Assembly (NCBI GenBank): GCA_902490585.1 | Contig: CABUEI010000002.1 | Coordinates: forward strand, 82,744-146,743 | Origin: an uncultured Oscillospiraceae bacterium | GTDB taxonomy: Bacteria; Bacillota; Clostridia; Oscillospirales; Ruminococcaceae | Direction: 5' to 3' | Length of the DNA stretch: 64,000 nucleotides | Shown: positions 37,169 through 48,549 of the stretch, piece after piece | Numbering within the stretch: the stretch's first letter is position 1 | How the letters are laid out: each line of letters starts with the position of its first letter | Made by a program: the position numbers and the translations under genes | The notes under the pieces: generated by a model | Seen by the model: only the letters and a program-made list of their open reading frames with translations | Databases searched by the model: none | What the model was told of the DNA's origin: nothing

Positions 37169-37858
37169 ATGAGTAAGAAAAACACAGCGGCTACAATCGC
37201 CACAATCGTTGTAGCTGTGCTTGCAATTGCAACTACTTTATTCCTGCTGTACCAGACATCACAACAGCAGATACAGGATAATCAGTATAATTACGTTCCC
37301 TCTGACGAGGTAAACGAAGAAATGAATATGAATGCGGTAACTCTTATCAAGAACAACTGCGAGGTATTCAGAATTTATCTTCAGTACGGACTTCCCCACC
37401 AGGCAGAACCGTACAACAATGTTCCCGAGGATGGGTATTATACCGTAAAGAGCGACAGTTACAAAACCTTTTCCGATATTGAGAACCTCGTAAATTCAAC
37501 ATTTGTTGAAAAAGAGGCAAAGCGTATCCTCACCAACATAAACGGTGACAATGTTGCCGTATATGCCGAGGAAACCGACGATGACGGCAACAAGGGTATC
37601 GGACTTGACGTAAGCATGGTTGACGAGAACGGCAGATTCAAGGCTATGGATTATGACTACACATGGTCTAATGCAAAGTTCACACTTCACCCTAAGTCAA
37701 ATACCGAGTGTGACATAATCGTTGAGCTGAACCCTGCGGAAGAAACATCATCCGCCGATAACACATCGTCAGGTTCGGACAGCAGTAACACAAAGAAAGT
37801 AACCGCCAATATGCTCAAAGTAAACGGCGAGTGGCGTCTTCAAAAGCTGGCATACTGA
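37169..37858 (+). CDS. Membrane-anchored extracytoplasmic protein preceding atpZ
   Basis: A 229-residue protein: N-terminal membrane anchor (about 8-30), a globular extracellular part (about 50-190) and a Ser/Thr/Asn-rich linker (about 192-212) before a final strand. The segment around YKTFSDIENLVNSTFVEKEAKRIL is vaguely like IseA-type inhibitor proteins; that is a weak hint only. ATG 37169 is preferred over the in-frame GTG at 37163, since GGAGG (37159-37163) overlaps the latter. It ends 2 bp before atpZ, so it is probably co-transcribed. Confidence 0.6.
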   Translation: MSKKNTAATIATIVVAVLAIATTLFLLYQTSQQQIQDNQYNYVPSDEVNEEMNMNAVTLIKNNCEVFRIYLQYGLPHQAEPYNNVPEDGYYTVKSDSYKTFSDIENLVNSTFVEKEAKRILTNINGDNVAVYAEETDDDGNKGIGLDVSMVDENGRFKAMDYDYTWSNAKFTLHPKSNTECDIIVELNPAEETSSADNTSSGSDSSNTKKVTANMLKVNGEWRLQKLAY

Positions 37859-37860
37859 TA

Positions 37861-38172
37861 ATGAACAGTAAAAAAGACAATCCACTTAAAGTCTATGCTG
37901 TCGTAAGTCAGATAGGCTTTCTGGTAATCACTCCCCTGCTGATATTTATCTGGGGCGGCAGTGTACTGGTGGACAAGCTTTCACTTCCGTCATGGGTGAT
38001 GATCCTGCTTGTATTTGCAGGTATAATCACAATGATTTCGGGAGTGGGGACTTATCTTAAAAATCTGATAAAAATGTACGGCGGAAAGGACGACAAGAAA
38101 ACCTATAAATATCTTTCCGACCGCCGTGACAACGACTATTACGATGATAACCGCCGTGACAGGAAACTTTAA
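37861..38172 (+). CDS. AtpZ/AtpI-like ATP synthase-associated membrane protein
   Basis: A 103-residue protein with two membrane hairpins (about 10-32 and 40-62) and a charged, Asp/Arg/Tyr-rich tail. The pattern VVSQIGFLVITPLLIFIWGG...AGIITMISGVGTYLKNLIKM is that of AtpZ (F0F1-ATPase subunit, proposed Mg2+/Ca2+ carrier or assembly factor). It starts 2 bp after the previous stop, with no separate strong RBS, so coupled translation is likely. Confidence 0.8.
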   Translation: MNSKKDNPLKVYAVVSQIGFLVITPLLIFIWGGSVLVDKLSLPSWVMILLVFAGIITMISGVGTYLKNLIKMYGGKDDKKTYKYLSDRRDNDYYDDNRRDRKL

Positions 38173-38178
38173 ACAGAC

Positions 38179-38580
38179 ATGAAAAAGAAAATTACCGAAA
38201 CAACCTCATTCAAGGAATTTATGGTGCTGTTACCGTACTATATCGGTGCGCTTGTTTTGCTTGGGATCGTGAGCGTTATCCTGATGATTTCGGGGGTTGG
38301 CAACTATACACTGCTTACGGGTGCGGCAGTCGGTACAGCAGTTTCCGCCCTTAATTTTGCACTTATGGCAATGAGTGCGGAAAAGGCAATAACCATGACG
38401 GAGAAATCCGCAAAGCTTGCCATGAACGGCAGTTACGGTGCAAGATATATCGGTACATTTATAATTCTCGGTGCGCTGATGTTCTTCAAGATTATCAACC
38501 CCGTTACAGCGATACTTCCGCTGTTTGTACCGAAAATAGCATATACAGTGACGGCTTTCAAGGAAAAGAGCGATTTTTGA
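38179..38580 (+). CDS. atpI: ATP synthase subunit I
   Basis: A 133-residue, four-helix membrane protein of the AtpI family, which helps assemble the c-ring, notably in Na+-type enzymes. Layout: FMVLLPYYIGALVLLG helix, GVGNYTLLTGAAVGTAVSALNF hairpin and two further helices. It follows atpZ by 6 bp and precedes the structural atp genes across a 111-bp leader. Confidence 0.8.
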   Translation: MKKKITETTSFKEFMVLLPYYIGALVLLGIVSVILMISGVGNYTLLTGAAVGTAVSALNFALMAMSAEKAITMTEKSAKLAMNGSYGARYIGTFIILGALMFFKIINPVTAILPLFVPKIAYTVTAFKEKSDF

Positions 38581-38691
38581 TTTTACATCAACTGTAAAAT
38601 CCAACTGTTGACTTAACATTTAATTTATAAAATTATGTAAAATGTTCACTATGGGAACAGTCCCATAAAAATAAGGGAGGAGCATTAGAAA
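38579..38691 (+). promoter_or_regulatory. Leader with two hairpins upstream of atpB
   Basis: Hairpin 1: GATTTTACA/TGTAAAATC (38579-38601, no T-run). Hairpin 2: TATGGG-6-CCCATA (about 38650-38667), directly before the RBS GGGAGGAG. A TTGACT (about 38609-38614) and AT-rich -10-like sequences could form an internal promoter, but the spacing is poor. It may be a processing or promoter region adjusting atp expression relative to atpZ and atpI. Confidence 0.4.
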
Positions 38692-39420
38692 ATGACAGAC
38701 CTTATAAAACCTATGGCGGAATTCTCCGTCGAAGGACCGCTTAAATCAATCAGCTTTGATATAGGCAGTTACAACGTTGTAATCAGCGAGAGTATCGTTG
38801 TACAGTGGATAGTAATGCTGGTACTGGGCATTGTGTTCTTCATACTCGGCAGAAACCTCAAGGTGAGATCGACCTCACGCAGACAGATGGCGGCTGAGTA
38901 TCTTGTAAACTTCTTCAACAATATGGTGCGTGACACCATGGGCGAAAAATACAGAAAATATACCCCCTATATAGGCGGACTTTTCTGCTTCTCGATTCTT
39001 TCGAGCCTTATGGGTCTTTTCGGCTTCAGATGTCCGACCTCTGACCTTTCCGTAATAGCCGCATGGGGCATCACGACATTCGTTCTGACGCTCAGGAACA
39101 AGCTGAAAACAGGCGGTATCAAGGGCTATCTCAAGGGCTTCATCGAGCCTATGCCTTTTATGCTCCCGTTTAATATAATCGGTGATATAGCAAACCCCGT
39201 TTCACAGACACTGCGTCACTTTGCAAATATCCTCGCAGGCTCTGTAATCGGTGGACTTATCTATTTTGCTTTAGGACAGGTTGCAAACGGTCTTGCATCT
39301 ATCGGTATACCGGCTATATGCTCGCTGTACTTTGACTTGTTCTCGGCATTCATTCAGGCTTACATCTTCTGCACACTGACAATGGCTTACGTTTCAATGG
39401 CAGAATGCGGAGATGACTAA
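38692..39420 (+). CDS. atpB: ATP synthase subunit a
   Basis: Stator ion-channel subunit of the membrane Fo part. 242 residues, with the family helices MPFMLPFNIIGDIANPVSQTLR (holding the essential stator Arg in LRHFANILAGSV) and the C-terminal helix SAFIQAYIFCTLTMAYV. RBS GGGAGGAG. First structural gene of the order B-E-F-H-A-G-D-C. Confidence 0.95.
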   Translation: MTDLIKPMAEFSVEGPLKSISFDIGSYNVVISESIVVQWIVMLVLGIVFFILGRNLKVRSTSRRQMAAEYLVNFFNNMVRDTMGEKYRKYTPYIGGLFCFSILSSLMGLFGFRCPTSDLSVIAAWGITTFVLTLRNKLKTGGIKGYLKGFIEPMPFMLPFNIIGDIANPVSQTLRHFANILAGSVIGGLIYFALGQVANGLASIGIPAICSLYFDLFSAFIQAYIFCTLTMAYVSMAECGDD

Positions 39421-39485
39421 ACAGTTTACCCCCACAGGAAACTGTGGTGTAATAAAAAACAATAATCTACCTACAGGTAGAATAA

Positions 39486-39767
<282 letters not shown>

Positions 39768-39804
39768 TCTCTGGCAGACTACAACACGAAAGGATTGAAG
39801 TGAA

Positions 39805-40347
39805 ATGACGGATATGCTGAGAATAGCCGAGGAAGCCGCCGAGCAGGCAAAGTTTTCTCTGGTCAGCATAGATCTTAACACTATAGTCTTCACTCTGATC
39901 AACACGCTCATCATCGTTCTGCTTTATTTCTTCTTTCTGCACAAGCCCGTCTGCAAGATTCTTGACGAACGTGCAAAGACAGTAAACAAGGATATGGACG
40001 ACGCACAGAAGGCGAAGGAAGAAGCCGCCGCAGTAAAGGCAGACTACGAGCATCGCCTTGAAACCTCAAAGGAAGAGGCAGCCCGCATTGTAGCCGACGC
40101 TACAAAGAAGGCGCAGGCAAGAGAGGACGAAATCATCTCTGCCGCTAATGAAGAAGCCGCTTCTATGAAACAGCGTGCGGAAGAATCTATCGAGCGTGAA
40201 AAGAAGCGTGCGGTAAACGAGATAAAGGAAGAAATTTCCGATATGGTAGTTATGGCGGCTTCAAAGGTTGCCGAGAAGGAGATAAACGCACAGGACAACG
40301 AGAAGATCATCGACTCGGTTCTGTCGCAGATAGGAAAGGAGAACTGA
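39805..40347 (+). CDS. atpF: ATP synthase subunit b
   Basis: Peripheral stalk. 180 residues: a membrane helix at about 27-47 (VFTLINTLIIVLLYFFFL) then a long charged coiled coil rich in Ala, Glu and Lys. One base separates its stop from atpH. Confidence 0.93.
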   Translation: MTDMLRIAEEAAEQAKFSLVSIDLNTIVFTLINTLIIVLLYFFFLHKPVCKILDERAKTVNKDMDDAQKAKEEAAAVKADYEHRLETSKEEAARIVADATKKAQAREDEIISAANEEAASMKQRAEESIEREKKRAVNEIKEEISDMVVMAASKVAEKEINAQDNEKIIDSVLSQIGKEN

Positions 40348-40348
40348 A

Positions 40349-40894
40349 ATGGCTGCTGTTGACAAGACATACGGCGACGCATTGTTCTCTCTTGTTACCG
40401 AAGAGGATGAAAAGGCTCTGCCCGACATTCTCGGACAGCTTAAAAGTGTTTCGGAGGTTTTTACCGCCGAACCCGATTTTATAAAGCTGTTGCGTACTCC
40501 TACTATCCCGATCGAAGAAAAGACGGCACTTGTAAAAGAGGTCTTTGACGGAAAGGTGCATAAGTTTGTAGTGAACTTTCTGTGCATTCTTACCGAAAAC
40601 GACAGACTGCCCGACTTTGAGCGGATACTGGCATACTTCACAGGGCTGTATAACGAAAAGCTCGGTATAGCAGACGTTACCGTAACGTCCGCAATGCCTC
40701 TTTCGGATACGGCGGCTGAAAAGATCAGAGCAAAAATGGCTGAGATTACGGGTAAGACCGTTAATATGACGCTGAAAACCGATGATAAACTCATCGGCGG
40801 CGTTGTTATCAGCTACGGCAATACGACTATCGACGGAAGCGTCAAGGCAAGGCTCGAACAGCTTAAGGCTGATATTGCCGGAACTATCGACTGA
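40349..40894 (+). CDS. atpH: ATP synthase subunit delta
   Basis: Links the b-stalk to the top of F1 (OSCP type). 181 residues: N-terminal helical domain opening AAVDKTYGDALF and C-terminal IGGVVISYGNTTIDGSVKARLEQL. It starts 1 bp after atpF with GGAAAGGAG upstream. Confidence 0.94.
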   Translation: MAAVDKTYGDALFSLVTEEDEKALPDILGQLKSVSEVFTAEPDFIKLLRTPTIPIEEKTALVKEVFDGKVHKFVVNFLCILTENDRLPDFERILAYFTGLYNEKLGIADVTVTSAMPLSDTAAEKIRAKMAEITGKTVNMTLKTDDKLIGGVVISYGNTTIDGSVKARLEQLKADIAGTID

Positions 40895-40941
40895 CATAAA
40901 AATCGTCAGACGGTAAAAAAATACGAAAGGAAGAACCTCCA

Positions 40942-42447
40942 ATGGATTTACGCCCGGATGAAATAACAGGCATAATTAAATCCCGGATCAAGGACTACGG
41001 CTCAAAAATCCGTCTTGAAGATACAGGTACTGTTGTAACTGTAGGTGACGGTATTGTTCGTATACACGGACTTGAAAAGTGTATGATGAACGAGCTGCTG
41101 GAATTTGAGAACGGCGTTCGCTGCATGGCGCTCAACTTAGAGCAGGACTTTGTCGGTGCGGTTATGCTGGGCTCAGATGCCGAGATCAAAGAGGGCGATA
41201 CAGTAAAGCGTACAGGCTCTGTCGTATCTGTACCCGTAGGTGAGGAACTGCTCGGACGAGTAGTAAACGCACTGGGACAGCCTATCGACGGCAAGGGCGC
41301 TATACTCGCAAAGGAAACACGCCCGATCGAGAAGATCGCACCAGGTATCATTACGAGAAAATCTGTTAACGTTCCGCTTCAGACAGGTATCAAGGCTATC
41401 GACTCCATGATACCGATAGGAAGAGGTCAGCGTGAGCTGATTATCGGCGACAGACAGACAGGTAAGACTGCCATTGCGATTGATACGATCATAAATCAGA
41501 AGAAAACAGACGTAATTTGTATATACGTTGCTATAGGTCAGAAGGCTTCTACGGTTGCAAACGTAGTTGAACAGCTCACCGCCGCAGGCGCTATGGACTA
41601 CACAATAGTAGTTTCAGCTACCGCAAGTGAGCTTGCGCCCTTACAGTACATCGCTCCCTATTCGGGATGCACCATGGGTGAATACTTCATGGAAAAGGGC
41701 AAGGACGCACTCATAATCTATGATGACCTGTCCAAGCACGCTGTGGCTTACAGAGCACTTTCTCTGCTCCTCAAGCGTCCGCCCGGACGTGAGGCTTACC
41801 CCGGCGACGTATTCTATCTTCATTCAAGACTGCTCGAAAGAGCCGCTAACTTAAACGAGAACTACGGCGGCGGTTCGCTTACCGCTCTGCCTATCATCGA
41901 AACACAGGCAGGCGATGTTTCAGCATATATCCCGACCAACGTTATTTCAATCACCGACGGTCAGATATTCCTTGAAACAGAGCTATTCCACTCAGGTGTA
42001 AGACCTGCGGTTAACCCCGGTATCTCGGTATCCCGTGTCGGCGGTAATGCGCAGATTAAGGCTATGAAGAAGGTTTCGGGTACTCTTAAACTCGAATACT
42101 CGCAGTTCAGAGAGTTACAGAGCTTCTCGCAGTTCGGTTCGGATCTTGATAAGGATACAAAGGAACGTCTTGCAAAGGGCGAGCGTATCGTTGAGATATT
42201 GAAGCAGGGACAGAACTCTCCCATAGCTGTTGAAAACCAGGTTATAATCATTTATGCCGTTATCAACAACTATCTCAAAGACATTCCGCTTGATAAGGTC
42301 GGCGACTTTGAGCGTGACCTCTATAAGCACATGGAAGAGGCTCACCCCGATATCACAGCAAGCATAAGAGAAGAAAAGGTACTCACTCCCGATAACGAAG
42401 AAAAGCTGAAAGCCGCTCTGAAGGATTTCTCGGAGAAGTACGTTTAA
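40942..42447 (+). CDS. atpA: ATP synthase subunit alpha
   Basis: Non-catalytic nucleotide-binding F1 subunit. 501 residues with P-loop [19 protein letters not shown] switch region ([11 protein letters not shown]) and the family signature [14 protein letters not shown]. Translation start has GAAAGGAAG upstream. Followed by a small extra gene before atpG. Confidence 0.97.
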   Translation: MDLRPDEITGIIKSRIKDYGSKIRLEDTGTVVTVGDGIVRIHGLEKCMMNELLEFENGVRCMALNLEQDFVGAVMLGSDAEIKEGDTVKRTGSVVSVPVGEELLGRVVNALGQPIDGKGAILAKETRPIEKIAPGIITRKSVNVPLQTGIKAIDSMIPIGRGQRELIIGDRQTGKTAIAIDTIINQKKTDVICIYVAIGQKASTVANVVEQLTAAGAMDYTIVVSATASELAPLQYIAPYSGCTMGEYFMEKGKDALIIYDDLSKHAVAYRALSLLLKRPPGREAYPGDVFYLHSRLLERAANLNENYGGGSLTALPIIETQAGDVSAYIPTNVISITDGQIFLETELFHSGVRPAVNPGISVSRVGGNAQIKAMKKVSGTLKLEYSQFRELQSFSQFGSDLDKDTKERLAKGERIVEILKQGQNSPIAVENQVIIIYAVINNYLKDIPLDKVGDFERDLYKHMEEAHPDITASIREEKVLTPDNEEKLKAALKDFSEKYV

Positions 42448-42485
42448 GACTAAGATATAAGAATTAAGCGAAAGGAAGAATAGTT

Positions 42486-42611
42486 ATGAAAAAGGCATCA
42501 CTTGTACTGAGCATAGTTGCTTTAAGCATATCGGCACTCACCCTTGCGCTCACGGTTTTAGAGCTGTTCTATAAAAAAACGACTTATATCGACAGTGATA
42601 ATATCCGATAA
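42486..42611 (+). CDS. 41-residue single-span membrane peptide inside the atp operon
   Basis: A small gene (ATG 42486, TAA 42609-42611) between atpA and atpG. It has its own GAAAGGAAG site and a start spacing like its neighbours. The product is MKK, one hydrophobic helix (about residues 4-28, rich in Leu, Ser, Ala) and a short charged tail (YKKTTYIDSDNIR). It ends 12 bp before atpG, whose RBS lies just after its stop. I know no standard ATP synthase subunit here. Given its position it may be an accessory Fo or assembly peptide, or it may only couple translation. It could also be a chance frame, but the RBS and clean fit argue for a gene. Confidence 0.65.
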   Translation: MKKASLVLSIVALSISALTLALTVLELFYKKTTYIDSDNIR

Positions 42612-42623
42612 AGGAGGCTTTGC

Positions 42624-43484
42624 ATGGCTTCGGGAAATATGAAGGACATCAAGCGCAGAGTAAAAAGCGTTGAGTCCACTATGCAGATAACGAAGGCTAT
42701 GGAGCTGGTTGCCTCTTCTAAGCTCAGAAAGGCTAAGCTTCGTGCCGAGGACGCACGTCCGTTCTTTGATGCACAGTATTCCCTTATGTGCCGTATAGCA
42801 GGCGAGACGGAGAACCTGAGCACCGTATATACAAGACACAGAGAGGTTAAAAACCGTCTGTTCATTGTAATTGCAGGTGACAGAGGTCTTGCAGGCGGTT
42901 ACAACTCCAATATACTGAAGCTGGTACAGCAGACCCACGGCGATGAATATTCGCCTAAGATAATAGCTGTCGGCAAGAAGTCTGCGGAGTTCTTTACAAA
43001 GCACGAATACGACGTAGTGGCGCAGTTCCCCGGCATTGCGGAGCATATCAAAACGGCAGATGCTGCCGATATAGCGCAGATAGCAACAGACCTTTTCGTA
43101 AACGGCGAGGTAGACGAGATAGAACTGTTCTTTACGCAGTTCGTATCTCCTCTTGTACAGACCCCTACCCGTATGCCCGTTCTCCCCATAGACGCTCCGA
43201 CAGGCAAGGCAGTACCCGAAAACAAGACAGGTACAACCTATGACCCCAGCCCCGAGGCAGTTTTCAACCGTGTGATACCAAAGCTCATAACGAGCCTTAT
43301 CATGTGTGCGGTAAACGAAAGCTACGCATCGGAACTGGGCGCCAGAAGAACAGCTATGGAAAACGCAACGGACAATGCGGAGGAAATGATCGCAAACCTG
43401 TCACTTATGTACAACCGTGCAAGACAGGAAAAGATCACGAACGAACTCAACGAGATCGTATCGGGTGCTAATGCGCTGAATTAA
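42624..43484 (+). CDS. atpG: ATP synthase subunit gamma
   Basis: Central rotor shaft of F1. 286 residues: N-terminal helix DIKRRVKSVESTMQITKAMELVA and C-terminal helix ESYASELGARRTAMENATDNAEEM, the two halves of the coiled coil. AAAGGAGG precedes ATG 42624. Confidence 0.96.
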   Translation: MASGNMKDIKRRVKSVESTMQITKAMELVASSKLRKAKLRAEDARPFFDAQYSLMCRIAGETENLSTVYTRHREVKNRLFIVIAGDRGLAGGYNSNILKLVQQTHGDEYSPKIIAVGKKSAEFFTKHEYDVVAQFPGIAEHIKTADAADIAQIATDLFVNGEVDEIELFFTQFVSPLVQTPTRMPVLPIDAPTGKAVPENKTGTTYDPSPEAVFNRVIPKLITSLIMCAVNESYASELGARRTAMENATDNAEEMIANLSLMYNRARQEKITNELNEIVSGANALN

Positions 43485-43503
43485 TAAGAAAGGACAGGAC
43501 TGA

Positions 43504-45472
<1,969 letters not shown>

Positions 45473-45496
45473 TTCCTCAGGAAAGGAAAAGATGAT

Positions 45497-45904
45497 ATGA
45501 CTGAATTCAAACTGAAAATCCTTACCCCCGAGGGAGTGGTGTATGACGGTATGGCAGAGAGCGTTATCGTCCGTACTACCGTCGGCGACAAGGGCATACT
45601 TGCAAAGCATGAGCCTTATGTTGCGGCGCTTACCATAGGACAGGCAAAGATACGCATTGACGGAGCTGTCCGAATAGGCGCAGTTTCTTCGGGTATTGTA
45701 GAAGTCGCAAAAGAACAGACATCTATACTCGCTCAGTCATTTGAATGGGCAGATGAAATAGATGTTGAGCGTGCTGAAAAGGCAAAAGCTGTTGCCGAAG
45801 AGCGTATGCAGCAGTATAAGGACGACCAACGTGCCCTTGATATTGCCGAGTATAAGCTCAAGAGAGCTATAAACAGAATAAATACAGCCAATATAAAGCT
45901 GTAA
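45497..45904 (+). CDS. atpC: ATP synthase subunit epsilon
   Basis: Rotor subunit that also inhibits ATP hydrolysis. 135 residues: N-terminal beta-sandwich (KLKILTPEGVVYDGMAESV) and C-terminal two-helix domain (about 90-135). Last gene of the operon; a strong terminator follows. Confidence 0.94.
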   Translation: MTEFKLKILTPEGVVYDGMAESVIVRTTVGDKGILAKHEPYVAALTIGQAKIRIDGAVRIGAVSSGIVEVAKEQTSILAQSFEWADEIDVERAEKAKAVAEERMQQYKDDQRALDIAEYKLKRAINRINTANIKL

Positions 45905-45914
45905 AACGGTATAC

Positions 45915-45953
45915 AAAAGAGCCACGGTTCGTTTTCTGAACCGTGGCTCTTTT
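45915..45953. terminator. Terminator of the atp operon
   Basis: Perfect 16-bp stem AAAAGAGCCACGGTTC with its complement (45915-45930 with 45938-45953) around a 7-base loop. A-rich and T-rich flanks make it usable from both strands, ending the converging Rrf2 gene too. Confidence 0.93.
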
Positions 45954-45969
45954 ACATTGTTCTTTGTTT

Positions 45970-46407
45970 TTATATAACGTAGTCGTCAACCGCATTTTCC
46001 TTGTCGTTGTCGATAAGATCCTGGAGCGTAACGCCGTCAAGATATTCGTTTATAACCTTGTACAGTCCCTGCCAGAGCGATAATGTCGCACAGTGCTCGC
46101 TCCTGTCGCATTCAACTACTCCGCTTTCAAGGCAGGCAACAGGTGCAAGAGAGCCTTCCGTAAGCCGTAATATATCTCCTACGGTGTATTTGTCGGGAGC
46201 TTTAGCAAGACGATATCCACCCTGAAATCCTCTGTTTGTACGCAGTATATCCGACTTGTTGAGCATAGGAACTATCTGCTCAAGATACTTCTTTGATATG
46301 CTCTGTCGCTGTGCTATTTCTTTGAGCGGTATATATCCGTCGCCCTGATGCTCCGCTAAGTCTATAAGCATTCTTAATACATAACGTCCTTTTGTCGAAA
46401 TTTTCAT
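45970..46407 (-). CDS. Rrf2/IscR-family transcriptional regulator with cluster-binding cysteines
   Basis: A 145-residue winged-helix regulator starting MKISTKGRYVLRML. C92, C100 and C106 are placed like the three Fe-S ligands of IscR-type proteins, so it likely senses iron-sulfur status or redox. The start is ATG 46407, with GGAAAGGA upstream; a longer frame begins before that site. It stands alone. Targets are unknown; no isc or suf genes are visible here. Confidence 0.88.
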   Translation of the reverse strand: MKISTKGRYVLRMLIDLAEHQGDGYIPLKEIAQRQSISKKYLEQIVPMLNKSDILRTNRGFQGGYRLAKAPDKYTVGDILRLTEGSLAPVACLESGVVECDRSEHCATLSLWQGLYKVINEYLDGVTLQDLIDNDKENAVDDYVI

Positions 46408-46771
46408 GTATGTGTCCTTTCCTGATTTCATTTACCTGAACTGTTACTGAGCTGTTCTTCACTAAATACTATAATACCATATTTTTAGTAGGTTTTCAAG
46501 TGGTATTTTCTGATTTTTGCAAGAAATCTATGATTTTACGATTTAGCAAGCGACTTTTTATACATTTTCCCGACAAATTCCTGTGTTAAGTTGTAAGCTA
46601 AATTACACTTTTTACTTAATTTTCCCGTAAATACAGCTTGAAACAATACTGTAAACGTTTTAATCAGAGCCCGTATTTGTGATAATGCACAGCTTTTAGA
46701 AAGCCGTTTTGTGTACTCTGCTCTTATTTTGAAATAATGAGCTTTTTTTGACCTTTTGCCGATTTTTTTGC
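46408..46771. other. Divergent intergenic region
   Basis: AT-rich, non-coding, between the divergent Rrf2 and GGDEF-EAL genes. Imperfect repeats of GTAAGC/TTAC-type words occur, but no operator can be named. It must hold the Rrf2 promoter; I cannot place it firmly. Confidence 0.4.
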
Positions 46772-46800
46772 TTGCAGGCGGTCATAAAATGTGATAAAAT
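46772..46800 (+). promoter_or_regulatory. Promoter of the GGDEF-EAL gene
   Basis: TTGCAG (46772-46777), a 17-bp spacer and TAAAAT (46795-46800), with a leader of roughly 40 bases before GGAGG and ATG 46846. Confidence 0.65.
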
Positions 46801-46845
46801 AAATTTATATGGAATATGGGAATATGGAAAAAAGGAGGCGGGAAA

Positions 46846-48489
46846 ATGTTTGACGATGTCAGAAAGTATCTCTCCGACACAATAGACGCTGTTGCAACAA
46901 AACGGTACGACGACCTTCAGCAGATTGCCGAGTTCATTCCTGCCGCAAAAGCAATGCGTATATCCAGAATAGTACGCACGCTTGACTACGGCGGAAGAGT
47001 GAGCGAAACCCTAGTATACAAGGACACTGAAATCTTTCCCCTCTATAACAAGAAATATGAACGTGAGAACGCAAGTTGCAGTTTCACATACGAATTTTAT
47101 ACCGATGTGGATTTCGCAACTCTGTCAGAGGAGCAGGAAAAGCTTTTTGAGCATATTACGAACATTTTAGCCGTTATATGCACCTGCACGCTGAATATTC
47201 ACGTTGAAAAGCTCATCGACCACATTGACCGTGACAGCGGAATCCCTAATTCAAAAGGTTTCCGTGCATTTATAGAAGAGGTCAAGGAGAACGGCATACT
47301 CTCCGATTATGCGGTAATAAGAGCGAATATAAAGGGATGTAACACGCTGAATACCATATTCGGCTATCAGGCTACCACTGAGATAATCACAAGATACGCT
47401 AAAGCTCTTAATAAGATGATGTACAATGACGAAATCTGTAGCCGTTCAGGCAGTGACAACTTCTGCCTTATGGTGAAAAAGAGCCACCTTAAAGCCCATT
47501 TAAAGAGCTTTGCCAAGATACCCGTAAACTTCTTCTACGGTAAAGAGCAGACTGTTTATGAAATAACACTCAGAGCCGGAATTGTCATGCTCGATAACAG
47601 CACCGACGATATAGATACAATTCTCGCCCGTGCAGAAACCTGCATTGATATTGCAAAGCGCCGTGCGGATGGGGATTTTGTTTATTACGATCTTGATACA
47701 ATCAACCGTGAAAAACAGCTTACCCTGCTTGAGAACGGTATGCCGCAGGCTTTGGCGGACGGAGAGTTCGTTGTTTATTTTCAGCCGAAGGTACGGGTGG
47801 ATACAAGAACGCTTGTAGGCGCAGAAGCACTTATCAGGTGGAATCGTGACGGCAAGGTGATCTCACCTGCCGACTTTATCCCGATAGCAGAACGTACAGG
47901 ACTTATAATGAAGCTTGATATGTTCGTGCTGGAGCATACCTGTGCAATGATAAAACAGTGGCAGGAAAGCGGAAAACGTATAGTTCCCGTATCGGTGAAC
48001 TTCTCAAAGATCCACCTGCGTTTCCCTCACCTTGCCGAGAAGATAATGAACGTTATCAACCGCTACGGCATTGAACCGCACTATCTTGAAGTTGAGTTTA
48101 CCGAAACGGCTTATACGGACGATTTCAACGCTATCAAACAGGCAATAATCGACCTGAAGAGCTACGGACTTATGGTTTCAATGGACGATTTCGGAACAGG
48201 ATATTCTTCACTTGCTCTGCTGAAAGACCTCGACTTCGATATACTGAAACTCGATAAGTCGCTTGCCGGCTCAAATGACGATACAAGAGGTCACGTTGTT
48301 CTTGAAAATGTTCTGCACATGGCGAAAGAACTCAGCATGACCACTGTATGCGAGGGTGTTGAAGACAAAACGATCGTCGATAACCTCAAGAATATGGGCT
48401 GTAACATTATACAGGGTTACTATTTTGATAAGCCTTTGCCCGAATCAGAATTCGCCGCAAGGCTTGAAAGTCCGGTTTATGAGAAGTAA
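46846..48489 (+). CDS. Cyclic-di-GMP phosphodiesterase with degenerate GGDEF and intact EAL
   Basis: A 547-residue cytoplasmic protein. N-terminal unassigned region (1-120); GGDEF-like domain (about 125-280) whose active site reads SGSDN, so cyclase activity should be lost; EAL domain (about 290-540) with GAEALIRW, NFS, E-x-TET, MDDFGTGYSS, KLDKS, EGVE and QGYYF all present, so it should hydrolyse c-di-GMP. The degenerate GGDEF may bind GTP as a regulator. ATG 46846 follows GGAGG at 46833; an upstream ATG at 46816 precedes that site. It probably lowers the ligand of the riboswitch at 57333. Confidence 0.93.
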   Translation: MFDDVRKYLSDTIDAVATKRYDDLQQIAEFIPAAKAMRISRIVRTLDYGGRVSETLVYKDTEIFPLYNKKYERENASCSFTYEFYTDVDFATLSEEQEKLFEHITNILAVICTCTLNIHVEKLIDHIDRDSGIPNSKGFRAFIEEVKENGILSDYAVIRANIKGCNTLNTIFGYQATTEIITRYAKALNKMMYNDEICSRSGSDNFCLMVKKSHLKAHLKSFAKIPVNFFYGKEQTVYEITLRAGIVMLDNSTDDIDTILARAETCIDIAKRRADGDFVYYDLDTINREKQLTLLENGMPQALADGEFVVYFQPKVRVDTRTLVGAEALIRWNRDGKVISPADFIPIAERTGLIMKLDMFVLEHTCAMIKQWQESGKRIVPVSVNFSKIHLRFPHLAEKIMNVINRYGIEPHYLEVEFTETAYTDDFNAIKQAIIDLKSYGLMVSMDDFGTGYSSLALLKDLDFDILKLDKSLAGSNDDTRGHVVLENVLHMAKELSMTTVCEGVEDKTIVDNLKNMGCNIIQGYYFDKPLPESEFAARLESPVYEK

Positions 48490-48504
48490 ATCAGAATAAT
48501 AAGC

Positions 48505-48536
48505 AAAACCGCTGTGGGTTTCACGGCGGTTTTTTG
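48505..48536 (+). terminator. Terminator of the GGDEF-EAL gene
   Basis: Ten-base-pair stem AACCGCTGTG/CACGGCGGTT (48507-48516 with 48522-48531, with G-T pairs), followed by TTTTTG. Confidence 0.85.
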
Positions 48537-48549
48537 TTGCTATAAAAAT

